NCBI RefSeq assembly: GCF_037176765.1
Contig: NC_090022.1
Span: 80,564,209 to 80,628,208, forward strand
Direction of reading: 5' to 3'
DNA from: Anolis sagrei
Lineage: Eukaryota; Chordata; Lepidosauria; Squamata; Anolidae
DNA length: 64,000 bases
The notes under the pieces are model-generated. The model was not told where the DNA came from. It did no database searches and worked only from the letters and a program-made list of their open reading frames with translations. How positions within the stretch are numbered: the first letter of the stretch is position 1; each line of letters begins with the position of its first letter. Of this stretch, positions 27,167 to 39,058 are shown in pieces. Both the position numbers and the translations under genes were made by a program.

Positions 27167-28509
27167 CAGTGTTAGTCAAAATGAATAGGCCAATAAGAAA
27201 ATTAATTGTACCCGAATGTATGTTTACTGTAACCAAACCACAGCTACGTAGCAACAGATAAACTATCAGTTTTTTTTGAGCAACACACATGTACGTTAAT
27301 GCCGCTAGGCGTTGCTAGGAGTCGCTGTTTTCAAAATGGCGGAATCAGGCAAAGAGAAGGCGTTTTGTGTGATGACATTTGCTAAAACAATGTCAGTAAT
27401 TACGGTCCAGCGAGAATTTCGAGCCAAGTATGGCAAGGAACCACCTCATCGACATTCCATTGCGAGGTGGGTAAAGCAATTTGAGGAGACGGGCTGCTTA
27501 TGCAAGGGTAAAACCACAGGACGACCGCGTGTCTCCGAAGACACAGTGGAATCCATTCGTGCATCCTTTCAACGAAGTCCCCAGAAGTCGACAAATCGTG
27601 TTTCCATGGAATTGAACGTTCCGCAAAAAACTGTGTGGCGCGTGTTACGCAAACGTTTGCAGTTCAAGCCATATAAATTGCAAATGGTGCAGGCTTTGAA
27701 AAAAGGTGACTATTCGAAACGACACGATTTTTGCGAATCAATGCAGCGAAGACTAGAGGAGGAAGGCTTTGCCAACAGACTGGTCTTCAGTGACGAGGCA
27801 ACGTTTCACCTGTGCGGGAAGGTCAATAGGCATAATCTCCGCTTTTGGGGATCTGAAAATCCTCATGCCGTATTGGAACATGTAAGGGATTCGCCGAAGG
27901 TAAACGTTTTCTGTGCAATAACCAACCGTCACGTGTTTGGCCCATTATTTTTCGCGGAGAAAACCATAACAGGCATAGTGTACGCTGACATGTTGTCTGA
28001 ATGGTTGATGCCACAGTTAGAAGAGAAAGTGCCCGATTTCGTATTCCAACAGGACGGTGCCCCTCCGCATTGGCACAACAGTGTACGCGAGTACCTCAAT
28101 GAACACCTTCCCAGACGTTGGATTGGCCGTGCTGGAGTGACTGATCTTCCATTCCTCCTGTGGCCCCCCAGGTCCCCCGACCTCACACCATGCGACTTTT
28201 CTCTCTGGGGGTATGTGAAAGACACTGTGTTCCGACCTCCATTACCGCTGACCTTGGACGACTTAAAACAGCGCATATGTGCTGCATTCGATGCCATTAC
28301 GTCGGATGTGCTGCAACGGATGTGGAATGAACTGGACTATCGCTTGGACGTCTGCCGTGTCACACGGGGCGCCCATATCGAACATCTCTGAAGGTGAGAC
28401 AAAACTTTGATAATTTATCTGTCGATACGTAGCTGTAGTTTGGTTACAATAAACATACATTCGTCTAAAATTAATTTTCTTATTGGCCTATTCATTTTGA
28501 CTAACCCTG
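27167..28509 (+). mobile_element. complete Tc1/mariner-superfamily transposon, 101-bp inverted ends
   Basis: The element is bounded by TA at 27165-27166 and 28510-28511. Its ends (27167-27267 and 28409-28509) are inverted repeats of 101 bases that I count as differing at about nine sites; they start CAGTGTTAGTCAAAATGAAT and its CAGGGTTAG counterpart. Total length is 1343 bp, normal for mariner-like elements. It holds a single uninterrupted transposase frame. The ends, TA duplications and ORF all look whole, which suggests recent arrival, although the two ends have drifted or were never identical. Confidence 0.95.
27336..28391 (+). CDS. mariner-like transposase, 351 residues, D-D-D with 46-residue spacing
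   Basis: This enzyme should cut and join the element's own ends at TA sites. The first ATG gives MAESGKEKAF (27336); an upstream in-frame TTG is not a likely start. Residues about 15-60 form the helix-turn-helix found at the N terminus of many arthropod mariner-like proteins (ITVQREFRAKYGKEPP, RWVKQFEETG), followed by the GRPRVSE motif (62-68). Catalytic aspartates are seen in FSDEATFHL (D153), FQQDGAPPHWH (D240) and SPDLTPCDF (D287). D240 and D287 are separated by 46 residues, unlike the classic 34 of mariner and Tc1. The protein ends GAHIEHL, as in similar arthropod sequences I recall. No stop or frameshift interrupts it. Codon and CpG use differ from the AT-rich surroundings, consistent with horizontal arrival. 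Confidence 0.92.
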   Translation: MAESGKEKAFCVMTFAKTMSVITVQREFRAKYGKEPPHRHSIARWVKQFEETGCLCKGKTTGRPRVSEDTVESIRASFQRSPQKSTNRVSMELNVPQKTVWRVLRKRLQFKPYKLQMVQALKKGDYSKRHDFCESMQRRLEEEGFANRLVFSDEATFHLCGKVNRHNLRFWGSENPHAVLEHVRDSPKVNVFCAITNRHVFGPLFFAEKTITGIVYADMLSEWLMPQLEEKVPDFVFQQDGAPPHWHNSVREYLNEHLPRRWIGRAGVTDLPFLLWPPRSPDLTPCDFSLWGYVKDTVFRPPLPLTLDDLKQRICAAFDAITSDVLQRMWNELDYRLDVCRVTRGAHIEHL

Positions 28510-28841
28510 TATAATGACACAAAATATCGCTGTGGCTTTAAAACACATGGGTAGATGTATATTGTCTCTCAATAGACATTGACTCCATGATTGGTGAGGA
28601 TATTAATGACATGTGAAGACAGAAGTAAGCATTTAACATGTATACATCTATATACTGTGATAACAGGAATCTATGTAATCAGACTACAGCAGTTACCACC
28701 AGAGGATTTTTGACAAGGGCAAATACTCTCATTACATGTGCTGTAGAAAATGTTGGGATTTTAGCCAAGAAAATATTGCTTAGTTTGGGTTGTTGTAAGT
28801 TTTTCCAGGCTATATGTTGCTTAGTTTGCTGCTTTGCCAGG

Positions 28842-29062
28842 ATTGTTGTTGGTATTATGTGTCTTCATGTAATTTTGGGCTTATGGTAACCCTAGAAGAA
28901 ACCTACAATGGAGTTTTCTTAAGTAGGATTGGCTTGAGATGAAGCTTACATTTACTTTCCTCTGAGACTGAGACAGTCTTGCTTACTCAAGGCCACTCAG
29001 TGGGTTTCCATGGCAGAGCAGGGATCCAAACCCTGGTTTCCAGAGTCGTAGTCCAATGTTCA
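28842..29062 (-). repeat. tRNA-derived SINE (second squamate family)
   Basis: Read on the minus strand it begins with the tRNA-like 'TTTGAACATTGGACTACGAC', 'CTGGAAACCAGGGTTTGG' (box B region) and continues with 'ACTGAGTGGCCTTGAGTAAG'. It ends with the 'CATAAG...TGAAGACAC' tail. Related, more decayed copies lie at 33505-33650, 60925-61100, 50430-50505 (plus strand), 22800-22985, 7417-7580 and 5954-6010. Confidence 0.65.
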
Positions 29063-29073
29063 AATTACTATAG

Positions 29074-30757
29074 CATAGAATCATAGAATCAAAGAGTTGG
29101 AAGAGACCTCATGGGCCATCCAGTCCAACCCCCTGCCAAGAAGCAGGAATATTGCATTCAAATCACCCCTGACAGATGGCCATCCAGCCTCTGCTTAAAA
29201 GCTTCCAAAGAAGGAGCCTCCACCACACTCCGGGGCAGAGAGTTCCACTGCTGAACGGCTCTCACAGTCAGGAAGTTCTTCCTAATGTTCAGATGGAATC
29301 TCCTCTCTTGTAGTTTGAAGCCATTGTTCCGCGTCCTAGTCTCCAAGGAAGCAGAAAACAAGCTTGCTCCCTCCTCCCTGTGGCTTCCTCTCACATATTT
29401 ATACATGGCTATCATATCTCCTCTCAGCCTTCTCTTCTTCAGGCTAAACATGCCCAGTTCCCTAAGCCGCTCCTCATAGGGCTTGTTCTCCAGACCCTTG
29501 ATCATTTTAGTCGCCCTCCTCTGGACACATTCCAGCTTGTCAATATCTCTCTTGAATTGTGGTGCCCAGAATTGGACACAATATTCCAGATGTGGTCTAA
29601 CCAAAGCAGAATAGAGGGGTAGCATTACTTCCTTAGATCTAGACACTATGCTCCTATTGGTGCAGGCCAAAATCCCATTGGCTTTTTTTGCCGCCACATC
29701 ACATTGTTGGCTCATGTTTAACTTGTTGTCCACGAGGACTCCAAGATCTTTTTCACAGGTACTGCTCTCGAGCCAGGCGTCACCCATTCTGTATCTTTGC
29801 ATTTCATTTTTTCTGCCAAAGTGGAGTATCTTGCATTTGTCACTGTTGAACTTCATTTTGTTAGTTTTGGCCCATCTCTCTAATCTGTCAAGATCGTTTT
29901 GAATTCTGCTCCTGTCCTCTGGACTATTGGCTATCCCTCCCAATTTGGTGTTGTCTGCAAACTTGATGATCATGCCTTCTAGCCCTTCATCTAAGTCATT
30001 AATAAAGATGTTGAACAGGACCGGGCCCAGGACGGAACCCTGCGGCACTCCACTTGTCACTTCTTTCCAAGATGAAGAGGAAGCATTAGTGAGCACTCTC
30101 TGTGTTCGTCCACTTAACCAATTACAGATCCACCTCACCGTAGTTTTGCCTAGCCCACATTGGACTAGTTTCCTTGCCAGAAGGTCATGGGGGACCTTGT
30201 CGAAGGCCTTACTGAAATCCAGATACGCTACATCCACGGCATTCCCCGCATCTACCCAGCTTGTAGCTCTATCGAAGAAAGAGATCAGATTAGTCTGGCA
30301 TGACTTGTTTTTGATAAATCCATGTTGACTATTAGCGATGACTGCATTTGTTTCTAAGTGTTTGCAGACCGCTTCCTTAACAATCTTTTCCAGAATCTTG
30401 CCTGGTATCGACGTGAGGCTGACCGGACGGTAGTTGTTTGGGTCATCCTTTTTTCCCTTCTTGAAGATTGGGACCACATTGGCCCCCCTCCAATCTGCTG
30501 GAACTTCTCCCGTTCTCCAAGAACTCTCAAAGATGGTTGCCAATGGTTCCGAAATGACTTCCGCTAGTTCCTTCAATACTCTGGGGTGTAGTTGATCTGG
30601 CCCTGGGGACTTGAACTCATTAAGAGCGGCCAGGTATTCCTGGACGACTTCTTTCCCAATTTGGGGTTGGATGTCCTCCAATCCCTCATCCACTCTATCT
30701 TGCTGAGGTTGAAGACTCTCTTTTTGTGAGAAGTCCCTCAAACTGTTGGAGGGCCGG
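29074..30757 (-). mobile_element. CR1 LINE, 5'-truncated with long RT ORF
   Basis: About 1.7 kb of a CR1 element. The left (3') end carries the ATTCTATG-type terminus at about 29074-29090. One open frame of 548 codons (29158-30804) covers most of it; its first 15 or so residues come from flanking sequence. Protein blocks in order: [105 protein letters not shown]. It abuts a hAT-like fragment at 30757. Confidence 0.9.
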
Positions 30758-30804
30758 ATTATAATTTGAAAAATAAAACATGAATTTCTGTACACGCTGC
30801 ACAT
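29158..30804 (-). CDS. CR1 reverse transcriptase (C-terminal part of ORF2)
   Basis: This is the reverse transcriptase and C-terminal domain of a chicken-repeat-1 LINE, which copies its RNA into DNA at a nicked target. All RT motifs are in order, but the catalytic F/YADD motif reads FADN, so one of two metal-binding aspartates is gone and the enzyme should be dead. The N-terminal endonuclease is absent (5' truncation). Apart from that the frame is unbroken, so the insertion is relatively young. The annotated start is only the first methionine in frame. Confidence 0.85.
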   Translation of the reverse strand: MCSVYRNSCFIFQIIIRPSNSLRDFSQKESLQPQQDRVDEGLEDIQPQIGKEVVQEYLAALNEFKSPGPDQLHPRVLKELAEVISEPLATIFESSWRTGEVPADWRGANVVPIFKKGKKDDPNNYRPVSLTSIPGKILEKIVKEAVCKHLETNAVIANSQHGFIKNKSCQTNLISFFDRATSWVDAGNAVDVAYLDFSKAFDKVPHDLLARKLVQCGLGKTTVRWICNWLSGRTQRVLTNASSSSWKEVTSGVPQGSVLGPVLFNIFINDLDEGLEGMIIKFADNTKLGGIANSPEDRSRIQNDLDRLERWAKTNKMKFNSDKCKILHFGRKNEMQRYRMGDAWLESSTCEKDLGVLVDNKLNMSQQCDVAAKKANGILACTNRSIVSRSKEVMLPLYSALVRPHLEYCVQFWAPQFKRDIDKLECVQRRATKMIKGLENKPYEERLRELGMFSLKKRRLRGDMIAMYKYVRGSHREEGASLFSASLETRTRNNGFKLQERRFHLNIRKNFLTVRAVQQWNSLPRSVVEAPSLEAFKQRLDGHLSGVI

Positions 30805-31053
30805 ATCTTATTTGTAGTGTAATAAACACTTAAAAACAATACAATAATTAAAATGAGGAACAATGTTAACAAATATAAACTTATTACTATTTCAATGGGA
30901 AATGTGGGCCTGCTTTTGGTTGATGAGATAGGATTGTTATTGTTGTTATGTGCTTTCAAGTCGTTTCAGACTTAGGTTGACCCTGAGCGAGGGCTGGGTA
31001 AATGACCTGGGAGGGCCGCATCCGGCCTCCAGGTCTTAGTTTGAGGACCCCGG
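30758..31053. mobile_element. hAT/Charlie-like fragment containing a SINE piece
   Basis: The sequence from 'GGAGGGCCGGATTATAATTT' to 'GGGCCGCATCCGGCCTCC' and 'CTTAGTTTGAGGACCCC' has the form of a hAT terminal region common in reptiles. 'TGTTATGTGCTTTCAAGTCG' in the middle (about 30940-30990) is a piece of the local SINE family. It abuts the truncated 5' side of the CR1 element. Confidence 0.5.
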
Positions 31054-32534
31054 CCTTAAATGGTATAAGAGTTCCAAAAATATGGTAATCATTCCTTTTT
31101 AGAGAATCATTGAGGTTAGGGATGCAGGTCCCCCATGAAAGTAAAAAACAAACAAACAAAACACACATAAATAATAAAATTGCATTTTTTTATTTGAGAG
31201 AACTTCTCTCCAGGAATGTCTAGGTTCTTCAGCCCAACTTTATAGTCAGCTTCAGGAAGTTGACCATGGAGTTGCAGTAGAGGACCAAGAGATTGCTAGA
31301 AAACTGTTCTCTCCAGAAAGCTCTCCTCCGACAGAGGAAGTTTACCAGAGTTGTAGTGGAAGAGTTAGAGATTTATAGAGAAAATATTTTAATCAAATCC
31401 ATGAATAATCTGCAAAGCTCACACATGCAAATGTGGAAGGCTGCCTATAATACCGGTAGCTTTTCTTTTTTTCAGACTGGAAGCAGAAATAGAAGGAAGT
31501 TGAAGCCACTATGTGCTAATATCAAAAGTGAACTGCATGAAGGAAAAAGTGCTATTTATCACGGTTCCTGAGGGCACAAGATTGCTGCTGAAAGTTATTT
31601 AGTTCTAAAACACTCCATGGATGGATCTGTGCAGATTTGAGGCCCATTTCTTTGAGACCCAACATTCACAAAGAAGAACTTGGGCCTTGGGTTCAAAGCT
31701 AAGTCCCCATAATCCAGAAAGCATACAGGGGTATAAACAGTGTATGTTTTTAAGGAGGTGTGTGTGGGTTTGTGCATGGCCACAACATCTCCTGCAGACC
31801 TAATCTAGCCCTCTCTTCTCTCCTAGTTATCTACACTTCATATACTTAGTTGCCTTGGCATGTCTTTTCATGAAAAGTAATTGCACTGGTGAACACTTTT
31901 CATTGTATAAACAGTGGAAATTGGTCCCCTTTATGCCACTATCTGTCATATATTTCTAGTAGAACAGACATTTATTTTGGTTGCCAAGGGCTGAATCAGC
32001 AGAAGTATAAATAAAACTCCCCTCTTGCAATCAGCAATGCACAGGTTCCTTTTTCTTTCCTTGTTATGGGAAGTGGGTTTTAGCAGCCTCTAAATAGCTC
32101 TACACAAATGAATACAAACAATTCAAGGGAGGTCTTCATGAAAAGGCTTGTGAAAATTAGCCTTAGTGGAATTATTATGGAAAGACTTTTGAGGAAACAA
32201 GTACCAGAGACAAATCACATGAACAAGCCTCATTTTATTTTATTTTGCCAAATTATATAGGATTTATACAGATTTTGGTTTGCTTTTAGCTGACATTCTT
32301 AGCTGGAATTGCCAAAAATTCTAGCTAATCAATCTTTTATTCATTATTTGTTGTATATATTTGTGTGTAGTCAGCTGGGTTTGGGCAGGAGAGATCTGTT
32401 ATATATTTGCTGCCCTGTGGAATTTCTTGACTGGGCTATTCAGGTAAGAAATAGTGTCTTCATAAAATATAATCCCAATATAATTTAAATTGAGCCAAAT
32501 ATTTGAGGCTGGCGCAAAGTATAATTGAATCTTT

Positions 32535-32598
32535 TGTCGAAGGCTTTCATAGCTGGAATCATTGGGTTGCTGTGAGTTTTCTGGGCTGAATGGCCTCA
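32535..32598 (-). mobile_element. Penelope terminus fragment
   Basis: 'TGTCGAAGGCTTTCATAGC' and 'GGGTTGCTGTGAGTTTTCTG' match the outer end of the termini at 16563. Other scraps are at 50662-50718 and 28786-28815. Confidence 0.55.
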
Positions 32599-33504
32599 TT
32601 CTTCAAATGTGACTTAGATGTTCACTCTGGAAAACTTTCAATTCTTTAAAACATCTTGCTTCATTGTCAGGAAGAAACATTAACCTCACATTAGTTTTAT
32701 TGTGTATTAAAGTGTGAATGTTATGATTGCCAGTAGTTGCTAGCAAACTGAAATTTCAATTTTCCTTTGCCACACTAACACCATTCTTTTTTCAGCCGCC
32801 AGCAACACACAGCAGCAGTAAGTACCTCTTTGAGAACAGTAACACTCCTGAAGGCAGTATCAAGAAGCTACAAGAAACATGACCCCAAGAAACATCTAAC
32901 AGTCCTTTCCACTAAAGTTATTGTACCACACAAAAAAGTATAATAGCTTTACAGCAAGTACAGCAAGAAAGCAAAACAGTGCTGAGTGATAAAAATGATG
33001 GGTTGTCTACAATTACAGTTTCTAGACAATTGTGCTGTCTGCAGCTTTCCCAGATAGTCCCTATACAGCCAAGCTGGAGATGAGTTTACATTTTGGCTCC
33101 CACAAAGTAAGCCCACAAAAGTCAACCTGTGTAGTTTTCTGCTTTGATGAAGAGAACGTTCCCTCAAAAAATAAAGTGCTACCATAAAATGGATTAAACT
33201 CTTCCACTACTGCTCTTGGAACCCACTAGGTCCTTTAATTTTGGATTGCTTATGACAGTCAAATTCTCTATTTCTATATAGGGGATATATTTGTGTATGT
33301 TGTGCAGCCCTTGACATTGAAATAAAATGTTTGAAATATATGCATAGCAGTCCTAATTCAGGGTGTACCTGAAATACATCTGCACATTTGCCACTGATGA
33401 AATATAGGGAATGAAACCCTGACATGTGGAGATTTCATGTACTCAAAGGATGCAAAATATATATGGGATTTCGAGGTTATGACTTTGTGAGAATTTTAAG
33501 TAGG

Positions 33505-33650
33505 TGTTGTTGTTGTGTTCCTTCAAGGTGTTTCTGTGACTTGTTAAAAGTGTGATTTACCCAAGGTCACCCAGTGGGCTTCCATAACCAAATAAGGATT
33601 CAAAGCCTGGTCTCCAAAGTTGTAGTCCAACACTCAAACCCTTTGCAACC
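33505..33650 (-). repeat. SINE of the same family
   Basis: It shares 'CCCAAGGTCACCCAGTGGG' and 'CCTGGTCTCCAAAGTTGTAG' with the 28842-29062 copy. Confidence 0.6.
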
Positions 33651-34317
33651 TCTTTTAATTAGTTAGCTTGTTATATTTATATCCCATTTCTCCTCCAATG
33701 AACCCAAGGTGGCCTACCTGGCTCTCCTCTTTTCAGCTTTATCTGCACATGAACTATGAGGTAGATTAGGCTGGAGAGGAGGACTGCCCCAAGAATATCA
33801 GTGAGAGATACAACCTGAAATTTCCAAGTACCACGCAAATACAACAACAGGTTGCCTCTATACCAAGCTGAGTCTTACAATTAAGTAATGTGGCTACATT
33901 AATGATAAAAGCTAGTTTACTTTTAGATTAGCAAGCCTTCATGGTAATTATCTGAGTTTGCATATCTTTTTACAACAAACACACTGCATGACACACTGCA
34001 ACTTCCAGCAGGGCTCCATTGTAAAAGGGAAGGTGAAGCGATGCATGCCACCATGGCTTTCCATGTTGCCTTGGATCAACAGGAGGAAGCTGGGTGGTTG
34101 ATGTTTTCTCCCATAGGATGGGGACTTCTGTTGAGTTGGGCAATGCAGGGTGTGGGGTGACTGGTTTCCTATATGGGTACTACTGGAATTGCCACAGTCA
34201 CATTTGATAAGGTCATAGCTGTTAAAGGCACTATATAAATATATATCCTACAATTGTTTTGATATATGCAGCTTCAGCTGACTTCAGCTAAAGGCAACCA
34301 TATGAATGAGAAATCTC

Positions 34318-34695
34318 CATGGACCTCTTCACAGGGGGCAAAATTACCCTGTTTTGCTGCTTTTATTCATGGTTTGGATAGGGTCTGCCGAGCTCCATCA
34401 GATGATGCACTTCCTCCACCACATGTGGTGCTACCCGCATTTTCCTCCCCTTTTCTTCATATGATGGGAGAAAGGACGGTGGGGCAATATGCGTTGCCAC
34501 ACATTGCTGCCCTTTTTCCCATATTATGGGGACAGGTTCAGGGTGCCAACGTGTCCTTCCAGTCCCCACTGTATGACGGGGGAAGGAGGGAGGGTGTGTG
34601 AGGTGCCACAGGCTGCCCTGTGCGGCCTCCCTTTTGCTGGCAACTGCCGGTGACACAGCATGGCCCGAAAGGGCCGTGTGAAGAGGTCACTATAT
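34318..34695. mobile_element. MITE-like element with 'GACCTCTTCACA' ends
   Basis: The left end 'GGACCTCTTCACAGGG' and right end 'GGCCGTGTGAAGAGGTC' are inverted. The interior is GC-rich compared with its flanks and has short ORFs on both strands with no known similarity. Confidence 0.5.
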
Positions 34696-35442
34696 CATCA
34701 ACAGTTATTTGCAAGTCTTGCAGATTCAGGGCCATGGCTTCTGCCTACATTGAGATTTTCTGTTTGGAATGCAGTCCTCCTCTTTTTCTATTGCCTTCTA
34801 ACTTTTCAAGCATTACTGTTTTTTCTAGTGAATCATCTCTTTTCATGATAGGCCCAAAGTAAGACAGCTTAGTCATCTTCTAAGAAAAAGTCAGGTTAGA
34901 TTTTTAAAGGACCTATTCATGGTCTTTTTGCACAGTATCTGTTGAACCTTTCTTCAGCACCACATTTCAAATGATTCCCAGCAATGCCTCCCAGCCACAA
35001 TTATGTCAAAGTGGCAGAATATCCTTAAATACCAATGCAATTTTATGAGAGTCAGTGTGGTGCAGTGAAAAGCATGACTTCAGGCACTTTTCTTCGCATT
35101 TAGATCTTTGAGGTTATTTCTGAAAATTAGAGAAGTACACTACTACAGAACTGACGCTGTGAAGCAAGGCAAAATATTTTTGCTTGGTTTCACAATTTAG
35201 TCAGAGATCTCCAAATTGTCCATCACCACCCATCAACACTGGGCAGTCTGGAGAATACTGCATCAACAACAGGAAGAGGAAAAGCTGGTGACAATGACTT
35301 GCCACTGCATGCTGTGACTAATATCACACATTATACAGATCAGAACTTGGAGAAGCCAGAAACGTAATTTAGAAATGAGTGTTATGTTAAATACATACTC
35401 AAGGCAGCAATAATGCAATACTCTGTCCTCTCCACCGGCACC

Positions 35443-35491
35443 ATGTTACCTTGCTTGTCCCTGAGATGGAGCCTATTGCTGACAACTACAG
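35443..35491 (+). CDS. TIM gene 1, candidate signal-peptide exon
   Basis: The frame MLPCLSLRWSLLLTTTG ends in phase 1 at a good donor (ACAG then GTAATG, GT at 35492), exactly what the IgV exon needs. An in-frame ATG at 35413 would add ten residues. The hydrophobic core is modest. Assigned from phase, distance (2.9 kb before the IgV exon) and composition; another exon is possible. Confidence 0.55.
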
Positions 35492-38400
35492 GTAATGAAT
35501 AATACTAATAATATTAAAATACTGTTAACGGTGATAGATATTTTTGATATAAATATCAGGAGGAATAAGAAAAAAGTAATAATATAGAATCCATAAGAAT
35601 AATTCTATACAATCCATAAATCCATATTTTTAAAGCATTGACTTTCATAGATTACAGGCTGCTACCTGATATGCATTGAGGGAATAGAATTATATCATTG
35701 TGAGATCAAAGTGGGTTACAAAAGTAGCCATTTACCTTTTCATTACCACAGATCCCCTTAAGATATCTTTTGTGGATCTGGACCACTAAGACTTAATTTG
35801 AGATTTAAAATCCTAAAGTCTATCAAATATTTATTTAATGTTGCTCATCAAGGATCTTCACATTTGGAGAGAAGGAAGAAAAAAAGTAAATGCTTTAACT
35901 TGAAGACAAACGATGGGGGAAGTTACATTTCTTGTGAGAACATCATGCCATCCAGGGCTCTGTGACCTCCAGTTTAGAATAAGGACAATTCTAACAGTAC
36001 TTTTAAACCTTCAAATAATTACTTTACCATAAACATTCAAGTATCTGGAAATGAATATACAGATCTCCTGAGCCATTGTCTTTGAGATATGAGAGGAATA
36101 CATTTTCCTTCCAGGGAAAGTTTGTTTTGTTGTGTGAAATTAGCCCTAGCATGTTTGCATGCCTTACTTTCAAGATCCATGCAATAAAGTTAATATACCA
36201 GCATTACTTACACGTGGAATATCTTTTTCAAAATTATAGAAAATTCATATAGCATTAGAGTCTAGCATTAATTTAGAATTAGAAGATTGTTATCGTTAGA
36301 TTTTGAATTAATATTGTTATTACATGATTAACCTTCTGAAAAGAGACAAATGAAAAATATTGAATTTTGTAAGATTTTTAAAGTGTTAAGATTGGTGCTC
36401 AATTCAGAATCTTGCATATTTGTCATTTCTGCTAAGCAGATCAATTTGGCATTTTGTATAAACTGTCTGGGATGCCTATGGAGAGCAAAGCTCTTTCATA
36501 AAATAATTTTAAAACAAACAAAGCTATGAATGCATAGGCATTCTTCATTTTAAAAATAGGTTTTTGTTTGGATTTTGCTCTGTTATTGACTACATGTTTT
36601 CTGCTATACCTAAACTAGATGACAATTATATAGAGAGATTGTTTTTAAAAGAATCAAAACAGAAATATAGATGTCATGATGTTTTTCAACAAGAACTGAT
36701 GCCAGTTTTAAGAACCAGTATAAGTATTGCATTATACTTTCTAATTTATTTATGCCAGTGGAAAATTTATGAAACAACAAGTGGCAGGTCTGACACTTTT
36801 CTACAAAAGTATTCCTTAGGTTAAAAGTATAGAAAATAAATGCTGCAAAATTATATCCAACAAGAAGCGGTTTTGTCCAACTATAGCAATTGTAAATTGT
36901 GCTACTTTCCTGCTGCTATCCACAGAATGTGGTGGCTAGTAGGGTTCAAAGGTACACAAGCTATGGCCACCCAACCATCATAGGCAAATGTGTTGGTTGG
37001 GCGGACACTGTGGTCTTGCAACGTATGGAAAATCCAACAGTTTGTCTGCATATTTTTATGCATTTTCTTATATAGAGAAATAGGATCTTTGTTGGAGAGC
37101 AATCAGACTAAACACCCCTACTTTCTTAGCAAAAGCCTGAAATGAAAGAATATGATCCCATGGCAATTGCACTGATGGGAAACCCCTTTGCATTGAAGTC
37201 TGTGGTCTGATTTTACAGATATCTGTTGTTGTGCTTTCTAGCAGGTTTCGTTTTAAATACTCTTGTCTCTTAAGCCTGGTCTCCTCCCAAACCACTGCAC
37301 CAAGCTGGTTGTTTCTTATAGTATAACACTGGTAGAAATGTTGTAGCTTATATTATAGCCATGCAAAAGAACAAATTCTGTCATCAAAGGTCTCAGAAGT
37401 TCTTTATGGAAGCTGGATTTTGTCTCCAGTGAGCTCTTTCAGTATAGTTTCTAAAATTAATAAGTATAAAATGCCACCTACTAAAAAGATACCAGATGTT
37501 GTATTATATATTTTAAGAACATTAAGCCATATCTCCAAGTTAAACACTGTTCCTAAGATATTAACCCTTAAAACACTTAAAATACATAACATGCATATTA
37601 CATACTAAAAACAGCATTCCCCATTGAATATCTCTCTGAGCTGGTTAGTTCAGGCCAAAGATGTGTTTAAACAGCAAGGTCTTTGCTAGTGAAAAGGCAG
37701 CAGAGGAGGGACAGTTCAAACATCTAAAGAAAGGGAGTTCAGAAGCTGAGGAGTAGCCGCTGAGAAAAGTGTCTCCTATCCTCACCAGTCAAGCCTGTCA
37801 GGGTGATTGGATGCAGGAAAAAACCCTCGCCTGAAAATTGTAAGACTTGGTCAAGATCATAGAGAAAAATCCAATCTTTCATGTATTATTTACTACAGTA
37901 ATACCAATCATTGCAGAAGTATGCTGCTTAATGAAGTGTATTGGGTGAAGATTATTGAACAACAAAAAAAGATAAATGTTTGGGTAAGGGAAAAAATGAA
38001 CACTCCATCCTGAGTCTCATTTATAGAGTTGCCATAATGGAAACTGAAGACACTTTTTTTTTACTTTAACAGGAGGCATAGTTTGTCATATAAACAGGTA
38101 AAAAAGCAACACCTGCTGAAATTCCAACTTTTATACAACCATTTAAAGTATAAGAGCCTTCTCTAATTTTCTGTTTGGTGACCCTAGCACTCATCAATTT
38201 TGTTCCTCCATTGCTCCCTTTTCAGGCAATTGAACTTCAAGATGTGTGTGTATGTTTTCAAATGGCAATTTTCCTACCAAGCTTTCAGAAACAGACAAGA
38301 ATCTCTGTAGATACTCTGCTATTTGATGCAATATCATTTATCTGTGCTAACTAAAGTATTTTTCTCAACAGGTTTCATGGCAACAGGTGATGAAAAGTTA

Positions 38401-39009
38401 GTACAAGGGAAAATAGGTCAGGACCTCACTTTGCCCTGCCATTATTCTGTGACTAAATATGGGGTCACAACCATGTGTTGGGGGCGAGGAAGTTGTCCTT
38501 CATCTTTATGTTCTGACCCAATTATCTGGACTGATACATCTCATAAAATAATCCCTCAATCCAGCCGTTACCATCTGATGGGAGATATTAGACATGGTGA
38601 TGTGTCCCTGACCATTCTGAATGTCACAGTAAAAGATGCAGGGATGTATTGTTGCCGTGTGGAAATACCAGGCTTGTTCAATGATCTGAAAATCCATGTT
38701 CAAACTATGATCAAGAAAGGTGAGCAGAGCACTTCCATTGGACAATTTGTTATACTACACAGGAATTATTATTTATCACCTATTATTATTAAAGCTATTA
38801 GAGAAACATGTCCCAATTGTTCTATTTGTTTATTTAAATTTTTCATTTGCTATTCTTGAGCTGTGTTATAAGTATATCTTGATGTTGTTTATTTGATTGT
38901 CCATGATTTGATGTGTTTTGATATGTTCTTCTTGGCATTGAATGTTCGCCAATTTTTGTTGTAAATTGCCCTAAGTCCCTTTTGGGAGATAGGGTGGCAT
39001 AGACATAAA

Positions 39010-39058
<49 letters not shown>

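Larger units (their letters stand above)
31300..34317. other. intergenic MED7 to TIM gene 1, little recognised
   Basis: Holds the Penelope scrap (32535-32598) and SINE (33505-33650). Otherwise no ORF or repeat I can support. Confidence 0.4.

Noticed and set aside
34266-34735. Overlapping ORFs of 65-111 codons on both strands
   Set aside because: They lie in a MITE-like repeat with inverted ends and have no recognisable domain.
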